From Kaistia granuli DSM 23481 (GTDB lineage Bacteria > Pseudomonadota > Alphaproteobacteria > Rhizobiales > Kaistiaceae), in NCBI RefSeq assembly GCF_000380505.1, contig NZ_AQYH01000003.1, positions 124,001-188,000 on the forward strand: a DNA stretch of 64,000 nucleotides. The letters are read 5' to 3'. Positions 1-8,422 of the stretch are shown in pieces. The position numbers were made by a program, and so were the translations under genes. Position 1 is the stretch's first letter. Every line of letters starts with the position of its first letter. The notes below the pieces were generated by a model. The model made no database searches. It had not been told where the DNA came from and saw only the letters and a list, made by a program, of their open reading frames with translations.

Positions 1-120
1 GGCGGCCTAGACGGCGACGAACCCGCTCGCGCCGAAATCGAAGCGCAGGATCGGCTGATTGCCGATAAGTCCGGCATTCCCGCCGTCCCGATCGAGTCGA
101 TCCGCCGTTCAAAGAAGTAA
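1..120 (+). CDS. C-terminal end of an unidentified protein (5' truncated)
   Basis: The window opens inside a reading frame that stays open for 39 codons and stops with TAA. The peptide is hydrophilic and ends in RRSKK. No family can be recognised from so short a tail; the start lies outside the window. The frame is supported only by its GC-rich codon use and by the absence of a competing frame. Confidence 0.5.
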   Translation, partial: GGLDGDEPARAEIEAQDRLIADKSGIPAVPIESIRRSKK

Positions 121-270
121 GGCGATCGCTGCGTCAGCCCCACCTTCCGGACAAAGCTGATAGAGTGCAGGCGGCGGCGACTCCGTTGGTGCCGCCGATC
201 AGCCTGTTCGTCTCGTTCCCGGATTGACGACCCAGTTGCCGAAAGCCGCCTGCGGCGCGAAAGGAAGGCA

Positions 271-510
271 ATGTCTCCCAGCGATACGAAGGATGCAGCA
301 AAGGCTCGCGCGGAAGAGCGCTTCAAGAAGGCCGAAAAGCTTCGCAGCGGCGAGGCAGCGGTGATGGCGGGCGAGCGCGATCGGGTCGCTGCGCAGGTCG
401 CCAAGACGAGCCGCCTGCGCCAGTTGCGACTCGCCAAGGAAGCCGCCGAGGAAGCCGAGCCCAAGCCGGCGCCGAAGAAGACCGTCGCCAGGCCGAAGGC
501 CCGAGCCTGA
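271..510 (+). CDS. Small highly charged protein, function unknown
   Basis: A 79-residue protein very rich in Ala, Lys, Arg and Glu, probably one long helix followed by a Pro/Lys/Ala tail (KPAPKK, then RPKARA). A GGAAGG Shine-Dalgarno-like stretch lies just before the ATG. It has no signal peptide, membrane segment or catalytic motif. Short lysine/alanine-rich proteins of this kind are common in Hyphomicrobiales and are usually unannotated; nucleic-acid binding is only a guess from charge. It stands alone, followed by the thermonuclease gene. Confidence 0.6.
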   Translation: MSPSDTKDAAKARAEERFKKAEKLRSGEAAVMAGERDRVAAQVAKTSRLRQLRLAKEAAEEAEPKPAPKKTVARPKARA

Positions 511-572
511 GTCCTGGCTGTTGCTGCTAACACGCTCCCGCTCATGGCTCGCATGTCGCTAGATTGCCGGTC

Positions 573-1121
573 ATGATTCGTCCACGCTCCCGGCGCCGTA
601 AGGCGCCGCCGCTGATCTTCCTCGTGCTCCTGGTCGCGGGCCTGCTGTTCATCGGTTACCTGGATCAGCAGCTTCGCGAGATCCGGGCTTCCGATGGCTC
701 CAGGATCATCGTGCGCGACGGCGACTCGCTGGCGATCGATGGGAAGGACTTCCGGCTGTCGGGCATCGATGCTCCGGAACTTCATCAGTCCTGCCAGGAT
801 GCCGGCGGTGTGCCGTGGCGCTGCGGCGAGCAGGCCCGCAAGGCGCTGCGCGCCCTGGTCGCGCGCGGCGAACTGGCTTGTTCACCCTCCGCCCGGGATC
901 GCTTCGGACGTGTCGTCGCCACTTGCCGCGCCAAGGGCGTGGACGATATCGGCGAGGTGATGGTTCGCGATGGCCTCGCCGTCAATTTCGGCGGCCGGGG
1001 TGAGGGCGACTACGTCGCGGCGGAGCATGCGGCGCGGCGTGACAGACGCGGAATCTGGCAGGGTGAATTCATCCCGCCCGCCGACTGGCGCCGCGAGCAT
1101 CCCCGGTCCGACGCCTTCTAA
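573..1121 (+). CDS. Membrane-anchored thermonuclease (SNase-like) family protein
   Basis: A staphylococcal-nuclease-fold protein of about 182 residues. An Arg/Lys-rich N-terminus is followed by one hydrophobic segment (residues ~15-32), so the nuclease domain should sit in the periplasm. The SNase signature is clear: VRDGDSL, then FRLSGIDAPE with the conserved Arg and catalytic Glu, then DRFGRVVATC with the second Arg. Members cleave DNA and RNA with Ca2+. I chose the ATG at 573; an in-frame TTG at 564 is also possible and neither has a strong ribosome site. It is monocistronic. The family is certain; the physiological substrate is unknown. Confidence 0.85.
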   Translation: MIRPRSRRRKAPPLIFLVLLVAGLLFIGYLDQQLREIRASDGSRIIVRDGDSLAIDGKDFRLSGIDAPELHQSCQDAGGVPWRCGEQARKALRALVARGELACSPSARDRFGRVVATCRAKGVDDIGEVMVRDGLAVNFGGRGEGDYVAAEHAARRDRRGIWQGEFIPPADWRREHPRSDAF

Positions 1122-1300
1122 TCTCGGACGCGCGTCCCGATTGGACGGCGCAGGCGAAAGACGCCCCAGGCGAGACGGCTGAAGCTAGCCACCCGGATGG
1201 CACCAGCAACGCTTTGGCCTACTCCGTTCGAAGGAGGTTGCAGCCAAGACTGCAGATAGCGCCGGCCAATGTTGAATTCGTAGCGAGAAGAAAAGCAAAA

Positions 1301-1341
1301 ATACAACCTAGAGTTGTGGAAACTCATCAATCTGGTTGTAT
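1301..1341. promoter_or_regulatory. AT-rich promoter region with a nested inverted repeat ahead of the LuxR-type gene
   Basis: Between the nuclease and the regulator, a markedly AT-rich stretch contains ATACAAC (1301-1307) and its inverse GTTGTAT (1335-1341), plus a closer ACAAC/GTTGT pair at 1303-1317. Inverted half-sites of this size ahead of a LuxR-type gene could be an autoregulatory operator. No convincing -35/-10 pair can be fixed by eye, so this is only a candidate. Confidence 0.3.
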
Positions 1342-1396
1342 ACTTGGATTATTGCACGCATAGACAAGCCAATCAATTCTTCATCTGGTGACCTGA

Positions 1397-2236
1397 ATGG
1401 AGCCGGACATGTGGAATGTTGACAGCGTCCATCTGGACGCGGAGCGCGGACCGGCAGCCCTGGCCGCGGAAATCCGGATCGCCCTGATCGATCGCCGTGT
1501 GCTGGACAGGGAATGTCTGGCCCGTGGCCTTATGGCCAGCCGTGGCGATCTCGAAATCCTGACTTTCGGCTCCGTCGACGAGTGGGGCAGGGCCGCGGAC
1601 CATCATAGTCAGGTTTCGGCCATTCTCCTCAGCATCGGCAGCCAACGCGCCGATGACGTCGATGTCGAAGTCGCGCTCGACAGGCTGGCGCGCGATTTCC
1701 CCGGCATCCCCGCCATCCTGCTCGCCGACAGCGAGAGCGCCGCGCATGTGCTATTGGCGCTGGAGCGGGGCGCGCGGGGCTACATCCCGACGAGCGTCGG
1801 GCTCCATATCGCCATCGAGATCGTCAATCTGGCGCGGGCGGGAGGGCTGTTTGTGCCCGCCAGCTGTCTGACGTCGTCGCGCGACGAGATCCTTGCGTCG
1901 GAGTATCCGGAGCCAGCCTACGATCCGCTGGCGGACCTCTTGACGCCGCGCCAAGCCGCCGTCGCGGAAGCCATCCGCAAGGGCAAGGCAAACAAGATCA
2001 TCGCCTATGAGCTCGATCTCCGCGAAAGCACCATCAAGGTCCACATCCGCAGCATCATGCGCAAGCTTGGCGCGCACAATCGCACCGAAGTGGCGTTCAA
2101 GCTGAACAATCTCATTCAGGCCGCCGCGTTCCCGTCGCGTCGAGCCCGGCCGCAGGCCAGCGCGACGCCGCATGAGCCGGCCTCGAAAGCGGACAAGCTG
2201 CATCGGTCGATGCCGCCGACCATCGTCTGCGCCTGA
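1397..2236 (+). CDS. LuxR-family response regulator with a receiver lacking the phospho-acceptor
   Basis: A 279-residue regulator. Residues ~15-140 have a CheY-like receiver layout (IALIDRRVLD, then VSAILLSIGSQ, then a Pro-rich loop). The strand that normally ends in the phosphorylated Asp reads SAILLSIGS, so the acceptor is missing. Residues ~185-240 form a LuxR/FixJ helix-turn-helix (LTPRQAAVAEAIRKGKANK, STIKVHI, IMRKLG). A GGTGA site precedes the ATG. The gene is immediately upstream of, and co-directional with, the exopolysaccharide secretion genes, so it probably controls them. Without a phospho-acceptor it may act constitutively or respond to a ligand or partner. Confidence 0.85.
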   Translation: MEPDMWNVDSVHLDAERGPAALAAEIRIALIDRRVLDRECLARGLMASRGDLEILTFGSVDEWGRAADHHSQVSAILLSIGSQRADDVDVEVALDRLARDFPGIPAILLADSESAAHVLLALERGARGYIPTSVGLHIAIEIVNLARAGGLFVPASCLTSSRDEILASEYPEPAYDPLADLLTPRQAAVAEAIRKGKANKIIAYELDLRESTIKVHIRSIMRKLGAHNRTEVAFKLNNLIQAAAFPSRRARPQASATPHEPASKADKLHRSMPPTIVCA

Positions 2237-2263
2237 GCTCCTTCCACATCACAGGACACGATC

Positions 2264-4522
2264 GTGATCCAGTCTTCGCCTCCGATCGGCTGGCAGGATG
2301 CCGGCGTGCACGGCTTTGCGGCCGTGCGCCAGCGTGGACGGCTGGTCGTTGGCTTCGTCGCTGCCGGACTGGCCGCCGGTATCCTGTCCTACGCGCTGCA
2401 AGCGCCGAACTACCTTGCCGAGGCGGTGATCGCGCTCGATGTCCGCCGCATCCAGGCCATGCCGATCGATCAGGTCGTCACGCCATTGCCGCAGGAAAAT
2501 CCGGTTTTGCGGACGGAGTTGGACATGATTGCCTCCCGCGTCATGGCGCAACGGGTAATCGCCAAATTCGCCGAGGAAGGCGCGACGCCGTTTGGCGACG
2601 AGGAGACGGGCGGCATTCGGATTCCCGCCGCCCGGGAGTCCCTTGTCCAGCAGGGGCGCGGGGTTTTGGCTCGCATCCTCGCCCGACTGCCCGGCCGCCA
2701 GGCGGCGCCGCAGCCCGATCCGCAGTCCGCCCTGGAAGAACGCCTCCGCGCCAATCTCGACGTCGTCAATGACGGCCGCTCCTACACGATCTACATCGCC
2801 TACAGCGCCGACGATCCCGTGATCGCGGCGCGGATCGCCAATGCCTATGCGCGCGCCTATCTCGACTATCAGGACGACGTCCAGATCGATGCGACCCGAC
2901 GCGTCAGCGATTGGCTCGAAGAACGACTTTCGACCCTCGGGGCAAAGCTGCAGCAGGCGGAGCAGGGCGCCGAGCGCTTCCGGGCCTCGTCGGGCCTGTT
3001 TGAAATAGACGGTGTGACGATCGCCGCGCAACGCGTGAGCGCGCTGAGCAGCGAGCTGATCGCCGCCCGCGCCGCCTTCGCCACCGCCGAGGCGCGAGAG
3101 AAGACGGCGACGCTGCTGGCCGGTCGACAGGATGGTCTCGACGGCTTCAGCGACGTGCTCGGCTCGCCGATCATCCAGCAGCTGCGGGTCAGTCAGACGC
3201 AGCTGGAGCGCCGGCTGCAGGTCCTGAAGGATACCGGCGCCTCGCAGAGCGTCGAGATACCCGCCCTGACCTCCGAGCTTGAGACGGTGCGACAACAGAT
3301 CGGCCGCGAGGTCGAGCATATCCTGATCAGCCTCCGCAACGAGATCGACACCGCCGGTCGCCGGGTCGCCTCGCTACAGGAACAGTTACAGGCCGCCGAA
3401 GCCGACTATGGCGGCTCCGACACCGCTCGCGTCCGTCTGGAAGGGCTGGTACGCGAAGCCAATGCCGACCGGGCCGTCTACGAAAGCCTGCTCGGCCGCG
3501 CCAAGCAGATAGGCGACCGCAAGGAGCTCACGGATCCCGGCGTGCGCCTGATCTCCGAAGCCACCGTGCCGATCGGGCCCTCCAGCCCGCGCCTGCTCTC
3601 GACGTCGTTACTCGGCCTGATGGCCGGTGCCGTCAGCGGCATCGGAACGGCCCTGATGCTCGGACGGCTGGACCATCGCGTCCGGTCCCGTCAGGCGCTG
3701 GAAGCCGCCGCCGGGCTGCCGGTTCTGACGACCATCCCGGCCGTTCCGGGTCGACACGGCCGGGACTCGGCCGGACTGGTGGTTCGCATGCCCCGCTCGC
3801 CCTTCAGCGAAGCCCTCGCTACGCTGCAATGGATGCTGCGCCTGTCCCCGGCGACCCGACGCACCGCTGTGCTGATGGTGACCTCGGCATTGCCCGGCGA
3901 AGGGAAGACGACGCTCGCCCTGTCGCTGGCCCGCTCGATGGCGGCTGCGGGACGATCGATCGTGCTCGTTGATGCCGATCTGCACCATCAGGCCGTGGCC
4001 CGCATGGCTCACGCCGGATTGCCGGGCGGCGATCTGCCAGGACTGGCGGCGTATCTCGGCAGCGACCGGCCGCTGGACGAATTCCTGACGCCGGATCCCG
4101 CCACCCCGTTGCAGCTGGTCGCGGCGAGCGGGCCTGGCGAGGATCCGCCACATCTTCTTGCCGGCAAGCGCTTCGGCCAGCTGGTCGCCGCGCTGCGTGA
4201 CCGTTTCGACACCGTCATCATCGACACGCCTGCTGTCATCACCTCGTCGGACGCGGCGCAGATCGGCGTCCATGCCGATGCCATTGTCTTCGTCGCCCGC
4301 TGGGCTCGAACTCCCTATGAGAGCGTCACCGCGTCGGTCCAGCGGCTCGCCTATTGCGGGCTGACGGTCCGCGCCCTGGTGCTCAATCGTGTGTCGCTTC
4401 GCCTGCATCAGAGCTTTGAACGGCCAGGCACCATGCCAGCGCCGATCCTTGCGACGAGCCTGTCCACAGGCCGGGTGACGCCGGCAGGTGAAGCTCTATC
4501 GATCCAGATGCGCGAGGCATAG
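2264..4522 (+). CDS. Polysaccharide co-polymerase / Wzc-ExoP-like BY-kinase
   Basis: A 752-residue inner-membrane protein that controls chain length and secretion of exopolysaccharide. An N-terminal Wzz-type region has a membrane helix at ~25-45 and a long periplasmic coiled coil (~200-430). A second membrane helix (~445-465) leads to a cytoplasmic P-loop kinase with Walker A (LPGEGKTT, ~545), A' (IVLVDADLHHQ, ~565) and B (TVIIDTPAV, ~650). The tyrosine-rich C-terminal tail used for autophosphorylation in Wzc is absent. GTG start with AGGA seven bases upstream. It follows the regulator and abuts the export gene, as in ExoP-ExoF loci. Confidence 0.88.
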   Translation: MIQSSPPIGWQDAGVHGFAAVRQRGRLVVGFVAAGLAAGILSYALQAPNYLAEAVIALDVRRIQAMPIDQVVTPLPQENPVLRTELDMIASRVMAQRVIAKFAEEGATPFGDEETGGIRIPAARESLVQQGRGVLARILARLPGRQAAPQPDPQSALEERLRANLDVVNDGRSYTIYIAYSADDPVIAARIANAYARAYLDYQDDVQIDATRRVSDWLEERLSTLGAKLQQAEQGAERFRASSGLFEIDGVTIAAQRVSALSSELIAARAAFATAEAREKTATLLAGRQDGLDGFSDVLGSPIIQQLRVSQTQLERRLQVLKDTGASQSVEIPALTSELETVRQQIGREVEHILISLRNEIDTAGRRVASLQEQLQAAEADYGGSDTARVRLEGLVREANADRAVYESLLGRAKQIGDRKELTDPGVRLISEATVPIGPSSPRLLSTSLLGLMAGAVSGIGTALMLGRLDHRVRSRQALEAAAGLPVLTTIPAVPGRHGRDSAGLVVRMPRSPFSEALATLQWMLRLSPATRRTAVLMVTSALPGEGKTTLALSLARSMAAAGRSIVLVDADLHHQAVARMAHAGLPGGDLPGLAAYLGSDRPLDEFLTPDPATPLQLVAASGPGEDPPHLLAGKRFGQLVAALRDRFDTVIIDTPAVITSSDAAQIGVHADAIVFVARWARTPYESVTASVQRLAYCGLTVRALVLNRVSLRLHQSFERPGTMPAPILATSLSTGRVTPAGEALSIQMREA

Positions 4523-5770
4523 ATGGGGCCCTCAATTGCAGCGTCCGCCGCAATTCTCCGCAACGGGCCGTCGCGTCTCCCGCTGCTGGCGCTAGCGTTG
4601 ATCCTCCTGCTCTGGGGCAGAGGCGCCGAAGCCACTGAGATCTATCGGCTCGGCGTCGGCGACATGGTCCAGGTTGCCGTCTTCGGCGAGCCCGACCTCG
4701 GCGGCAAGTTCACGCTGGGCCCCGACGGCTCCATCACCTATCCACGCATCGGACGCGTGCTGCTGATGGATCTGTCGCCGGAAGAAGCCGCCCAACGGCT
4801 TGCGAGAGGGCTGGCGGGGCGCATTCCAGCCGATCACACCGTCAGCGTCGACGTGATCGGCCACGCGCCGGTCTTTGTCACCGGCGATGTCCAGACGCCC
4901 GGTCGCCACGAATTCCGTCCCGGCATGATCGTGCTGGAGCTGGTCGCGCTCGGCGGCGGTTTGCGCCGCCCGCTGGCTCCCGTCACCGGCGCCGCCCTGC
5001 AATTGCTGGCCCTGCGACAGGACTTTGCCGATCAGAAGCTCTTCCGTTGGTCGCAGCGCGTCGAGCGGGCACGCCTGAGAGCCGAGATATCCGAGACCGA
5101 TTTCGACGCTGCGGGCCTGTCGGCCTCCGGCGCTCCTCTTGACATGGTCGCTGCCGAGACCGCCCTGTTTCAGATCCGCAAGGCATCGCTCGCCGGCCAG
5201 ATCGCCGCCTTCGACGCGCAGCGGCGCGCGCTCGACGACGAAATCGCCACCCTGCGGGAAAGCCTCCAGCTGCATGATCGCGAACTCGACCTGATCACCC
5301 AGGATGTCGAAGCGACGCAGCAGCTGGCCAATCAGGGCCTGACGGCGCTGTCGCGACTGCGCGAGATCCAGCGCCAGCATTCCGAGCTGAAGCGCGACAA
5401 GCTGGATGTGATGAGCTTCCTCGCGCGCGCAAGACACGGCCGTCTCGAGATCGACCAGCGCGCGGCTGCGCTGCAGGAAAGCCGGGCCGCTGAGAATGCC
5501 ATGGCGCTGCGGTTGCTGGAGCTGGCGATCGCCCGGACCGAGCAGAGGATCGCCTCGCTGACGGCCAGCATAGGGGCTGCCAGTGAGGATCTGGAGGCGG
5601 GAGCCAACCGACAGCTGCCGGCAGCCACCTATATCGTCGTCCGTCGCACGGCGACCGGAACCGAGCCGGTCCGGGTCGGCGACCGAGATCGGCTGCAGCC
5701 CGGCGATATTCTCGAAGTCGATCGTCATCTTGACGAGCTCGACGGACGGCAGCCAACGGAAGGTCGCTGA
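4523..5770 (+). CDS. Polysaccharide export protein, ExoF/Wza-like, with coiled coil
   Basis: A 415-residue secreted protein. An N-terminal hydrophobic signal (~18-38, ending in GAEA) precedes the Poly_export domain (YRLGVGDMVQVAVFGE, then GPDGSITYP) and an SLBB-like segment (VFVTGDVQTPGRHEFRPGM). Residues ~205-350 form a long coiled coil, the layout of rhizobial ExoF rather than Escherichia coli Wza. There is no lipobox Cys. The ATG directly follows the stop of the kinase gene, indicating translational coupling, and the two proteins would form the trans-envelope export path. Confidence 0.87.
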   Translation: MGPSIAASAAILRNGPSRLPLLALALILLLWGRGAEATEIYRLGVGDMVQVAVFGEPDLGGKFTLGPDGSITYPRIGRVLLMDLSPEEAAQRLARGLAGRIPADHTVSVDVIGHAPVFVTGDVQTPGRHEFRPGMIVLELVALGGGLRRPLAPVTGAALQLLALRQDFADQKLFRWSQRVERARLRAEISETDFDAAGLSASGAPLDMVAAETALFQIRKASLAGQIAAFDAQRRALDDEIATLRESLQLHDRELDLITQDVEATQQLANQGLTALSRLREIQRQHSELKRDKLDVMSFLARARHGRLEIDQRAAALQESRAAENAMALRLLELAIARTEQRIASLTASIGAASEDLEAGANRQLPAATYIVVRRTATGTEPVRVGDRDRLQPGDILEVDRHLDELDGRQPTEGR

Positions 5771-5800
5771 CGCCGCCAGGGAGCAACTAGGGAGGGCAGC

Positions 5801-7039
5801 ATGCCGGATATGCATTCCGTGGCGAGCAGCGGGTATTGGGGGCAATCGCCGCGAACTCCCGCCCGCATGCACGTCGCCATGGCGATGGGCCGATTGTCCC
5901 GAGCTTCCGGCGGCATTTTTGAAGCCGTGGCCGGGCTGGCGTCGGCGCTGGGGGGGCGGCCTGGAATCGATGTCGAGGTCCTCGGCCTCGATCATCCCGC
6001 CGGCGGCGTCGACGTCCTGACGCGCTGTGGCGTCCCCGCGCGGTCGTTTCCCACGCACGGGCCGAGATCGTTCGGCTATTCCCCGGCCTTCGGCCAAGCG
6101 CTCCGCGCCAGTCGAGCCGATCTTCTGCATGTGCATGGGCTCTGGATGTATCCTTCCGTCGCTGCGCCAAGATGGGCTGCGGCGCGCAAGGCGCCCTATA
6201 TCGTCACGCCGCATGGCCAGCTGGATCGATGGGCTCTGGCGCATCGCCGCTGGAAGAAGCAACTGGCGAGCCTTGCCTATGAGATGCGCCATCTGCGCGG
6301 AGCCTCCTGTCTGCATGCGCTCTGTGATGCCGAACTGGCTTCGATCCGAGCCGCTGGTCTCACAAACCCGGTCTGCGTCGTGCCGAACGGCGTCGGGGTT
6401 GCCGCGGACAAGGGGGCGGCGGCGCCTCTCTGGCGAAGCCGGGTGCCAGGGCGGGCGTCGATCCTGCTGTTCCTTGGTCGTCTTGCCCCGCAAAAGGGCA
6501 TCCCCGATCTGCTGACGGGCCTGGCTGTGGCGCGGGACGCCGCGGCGCTCCAGGCATGGCATCTCGTCATCGCCGGCTGGGGCGACCCCGGCTATCGCGA
6601 AAAGCTCGAACAAATGACGGAGGCTCTCGGCCTGCGCGGGATCGTCCATTTCGTCGGCCCGCAATTTGGCGAGGAAAAGGCGCGCACGCTGGCCGCCGCC
6701 GACGCCTTTGTCCTCCCGTCCCTCAGCGAGGGCCTGCCGATTGCCGTGCTGGAAGCCTGGGCGGCGCGGCTACCGGTGTTGATGACACCGCAGTGCAATC
6801 TGCCGCATGGCTTTGCCCGTGCCGGTGCGCTGCGCATCCTGCCGGAGCGGGACAGCATCGCGATGGGACTGCGGCGGCTGTTCACCATGCCGGCAGCGTG
6901 CCGGGACGAGATCGGCGAGCTCGGCGCCCGCCTCGTCGCCGAGCTCTATGCCTGGCCCCGGGTAGCCGATGACATGGAGGACGTCTATCGTTGGCTCCTC
7001 GGTCTTGCCGACCGGCCCGAGACGGTGGATCTGGCATGA
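5801..7039 (+). CDS. Glycosyltransferase family 4 protein
   Basis: A 412-residue GT-B fold enzyme. The donor-binding C-terminal half shows the family marks VVPNGVGV, ILLFLGRLAPQKGIPDLL and the E-x7-E region LPSLSEGLPIAVLEAWA. The N-terminal half starts with HVAMAMGRLSR and contains the acceptor-side motif TPHGQLDRWAL. A strong GGGAGG site precedes the ATG. It is the third gene of the forward exopolysaccharide operon and overlaps the next glycosyltransferase by four bases. It should add one sugar to the lipid-linked repeat unit; sugar identity cannot be read from sequence. Confidence 0.88.
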   Translation: MPDMHSVASSGYWGQSPRTPARMHVAMAMGRLSRASGGIFEAVAGLASALGGRPGIDVEVLGLDHPAGGVDVLTRCGVPARSFPTHGPRSFGYSPAFGQALRASRADLLHVHGLWMYPSVAAPRWAAARKAPYIVTPHGQLDRWALAHRRWKKQLASLAYEMRHLRGASCLHALCDAELASIRAAGLTNPVCVVPNGVGVAADKGAAAPLWRSRVPGRASILLFLGRLAPQKGIPDLLTGLAVARDAAALQAWHLVIAGWGDPGYREKLEQMTEALGLRGIVHFVGPQFGEEKARTLAAADAFVLPSLSEGLPIAVLEAWAARLPVLMTPQCNLPHGFARAGALRILPERDSIAMGLRRLFTMPAACRDEIGELGARLVAELYAWPRVADDMEDVYRWLLGLADRPETVDLA

Positions 7040-8322
7040 AGCGGAACGAAGCCTCCGTGCTGGCGGCGGAGCCCGGAGCGCTCCGGGACGGCCTTCTGCC
7101 CACACCCCTGAACGTCACGGTCATCCAGGACGGAGCGCGACTGCGCTACGCGCTCCCGCTGGCGCTCAAAGCGGCCGGCATTCTCGGCACCGTCCACACC
7201 GACTGGTTCATACGATCCGGCTCGGCCGAGGCCCTGATGGCCGACGCCATGGCGAAGATCTCGAAGGGCGCTGGCCGCCGCCTCGCAGGGCGTCGCTGCG
7301 CCGACCTCGCCGGCAGCCGGGTGGTCGCCACCGGCTGGCCGGCTCTGATCTCCCGCCTTCTCGAAAGCCGAGCCGTCTTGCCGGAAGAGATCTTTGTCCA
7401 GCGCTCGCGGGCGATCTGCCGGCAGGTTCTTGATGACGGCTGGCGGGGCGCCAACGTTCTCGCCGGCTTCGTCCGCAATATCGACCCACTCCTTTGCGAG
7501 GTGGCGCGGCACCGCAATATCACCGTCATCTCCGACCAGATGATCGCGCCCATCGATGTGCAGATCCGCGAGGAAGCGCGACAAGCGGAGCGCTGGCCCG
7601 GCTGGGAAACGGCGGTCGCCGCGCCGGGCGCCGCGATCATGCGCCAGATCGAACAACGAACCTGGCAGGCATCCGACCATATCACGTGTGCCTCCAGCTA
7701 TGTCCGCGACGGCCTGCTTCAACAGGGAATCGAGCCCGATAGGATTTCGGTCATCCCCTATCCGGTTGATGCGAACGCTTTTGCCTTCCAGGATCGGCGC
7801 GAGCGAAGCGGGCCTGTGCGGATCGGTTTCGTCGGCCATGTCTCACTGCGCAAGGGCAGCCCCGCATTTCTCCAAATCGCCCGGGCGTTCGATCCCCAGA
7901 TCGTCCGCTTCATCCTGGTCGGTCCGGTGGCACTCGACGCGGGTCGTGTCGATCGTCATCGCGGACAGGCTCATCTCACCGGTAGTGTTCCCGCTTCGGC
8001 GGTCCGGTATTGGCTGGAGAGCTTCGACATCTTCCTGTTCCCGTCGGCCTGCGAGGGATCGGCTGGTGCCGTGATGGAGGCGATGGCCACCGGGCTGCCG
8101 ATCGTCACTACGCCCAACAGTGGCACGCCGGTGCGCCACGGCGTCGAGGGCTTCGTCCATGGCTGCGAGGACATCGACGGCATGAAGGACTCGATCGAGC
8201 GCCTGATCCGGGATCCTGCCCTGCGGCTGCAAATGGGCGAGGCCGCTCGTCGACGCGTCGAGACGATGACCATCCCGCGCTATGGTGCGGCTTGGCATCA
8301 AATGCTGCAGCGCATCCGGTAG
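7036..8322 (+). CDS. Glycosyltransferase family 4 protein
   Basis: A 428-residue GT4-type enzyme. Start chosen at the ATG overlapping the previous stop (ATGA); an upstream in-frame start would run deep into that gene. The C-terminal half carries RIGFVGHVSLRKGSPAFL and FLFPSACEGSAGAVMEAMATG, the donor-binding E-x7-E motif. The N-terminal half is unusual for the family in beginning with a ~20-residue extension before the first strand (LNVTVIQDGARLRYA). It ends the forward operon and faces a convergent glycosyltransferase. Confidence 0.85.
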   Translation: MKRNEASVLAAEPGALRDGLLPTPLNVTVIQDGARLRYALPLALKAAGILGTVHTDWFIRSGSAEALMADAMAKISKGAGRRLAGRRCADLAGSRVVATGWPALISRLLESRAVLPEEIFVQRSRAICRQVLDDGWRGANVLAGFVRNIDPLLCEVARHRNITVISDQMIAPIDVQIREEARQAERWPGWETAVAAPGAAIMRQIEQRTWQASDHITCASSYVRDGLLQQGIEPDRISVIPYPVDANAFAFQDRRERSGPVRIGFVGHVSLRKGSPAFLQIARAFDPQIVRFILVGPVALDAGRVDRHRGQAHLTGSVPASAVRYWLESFDIFLFPSACEGSAGAVMEAMATGLPIVTTPNSGTPVRHGVEGFVHGCEDIDGMKDSIERLIRDPALRLQMGEAARRRVETMTIPRYGAAWHQMLQRIR

Positions 8323-8422
8323 ATCCTCGGGGTAGACTGGTCGCCCGATCGAATCGGCAGGCCCAGCCGGGCAGCGGCGCGATCTTGGCGTGACGGAAGT
8401 TCTCCCCGGCGTCTCGTAGGCT

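Noticed and set aside
4592-6664. A 690-codon minus-strand open frame opposite the export and glycosyltransferase genes
   Set aside because: High-GC antisense shadow: it spans two well-identified plus-strand genes, has no domain, and its composition is Arg/Gln-rich as expected of a shadow.
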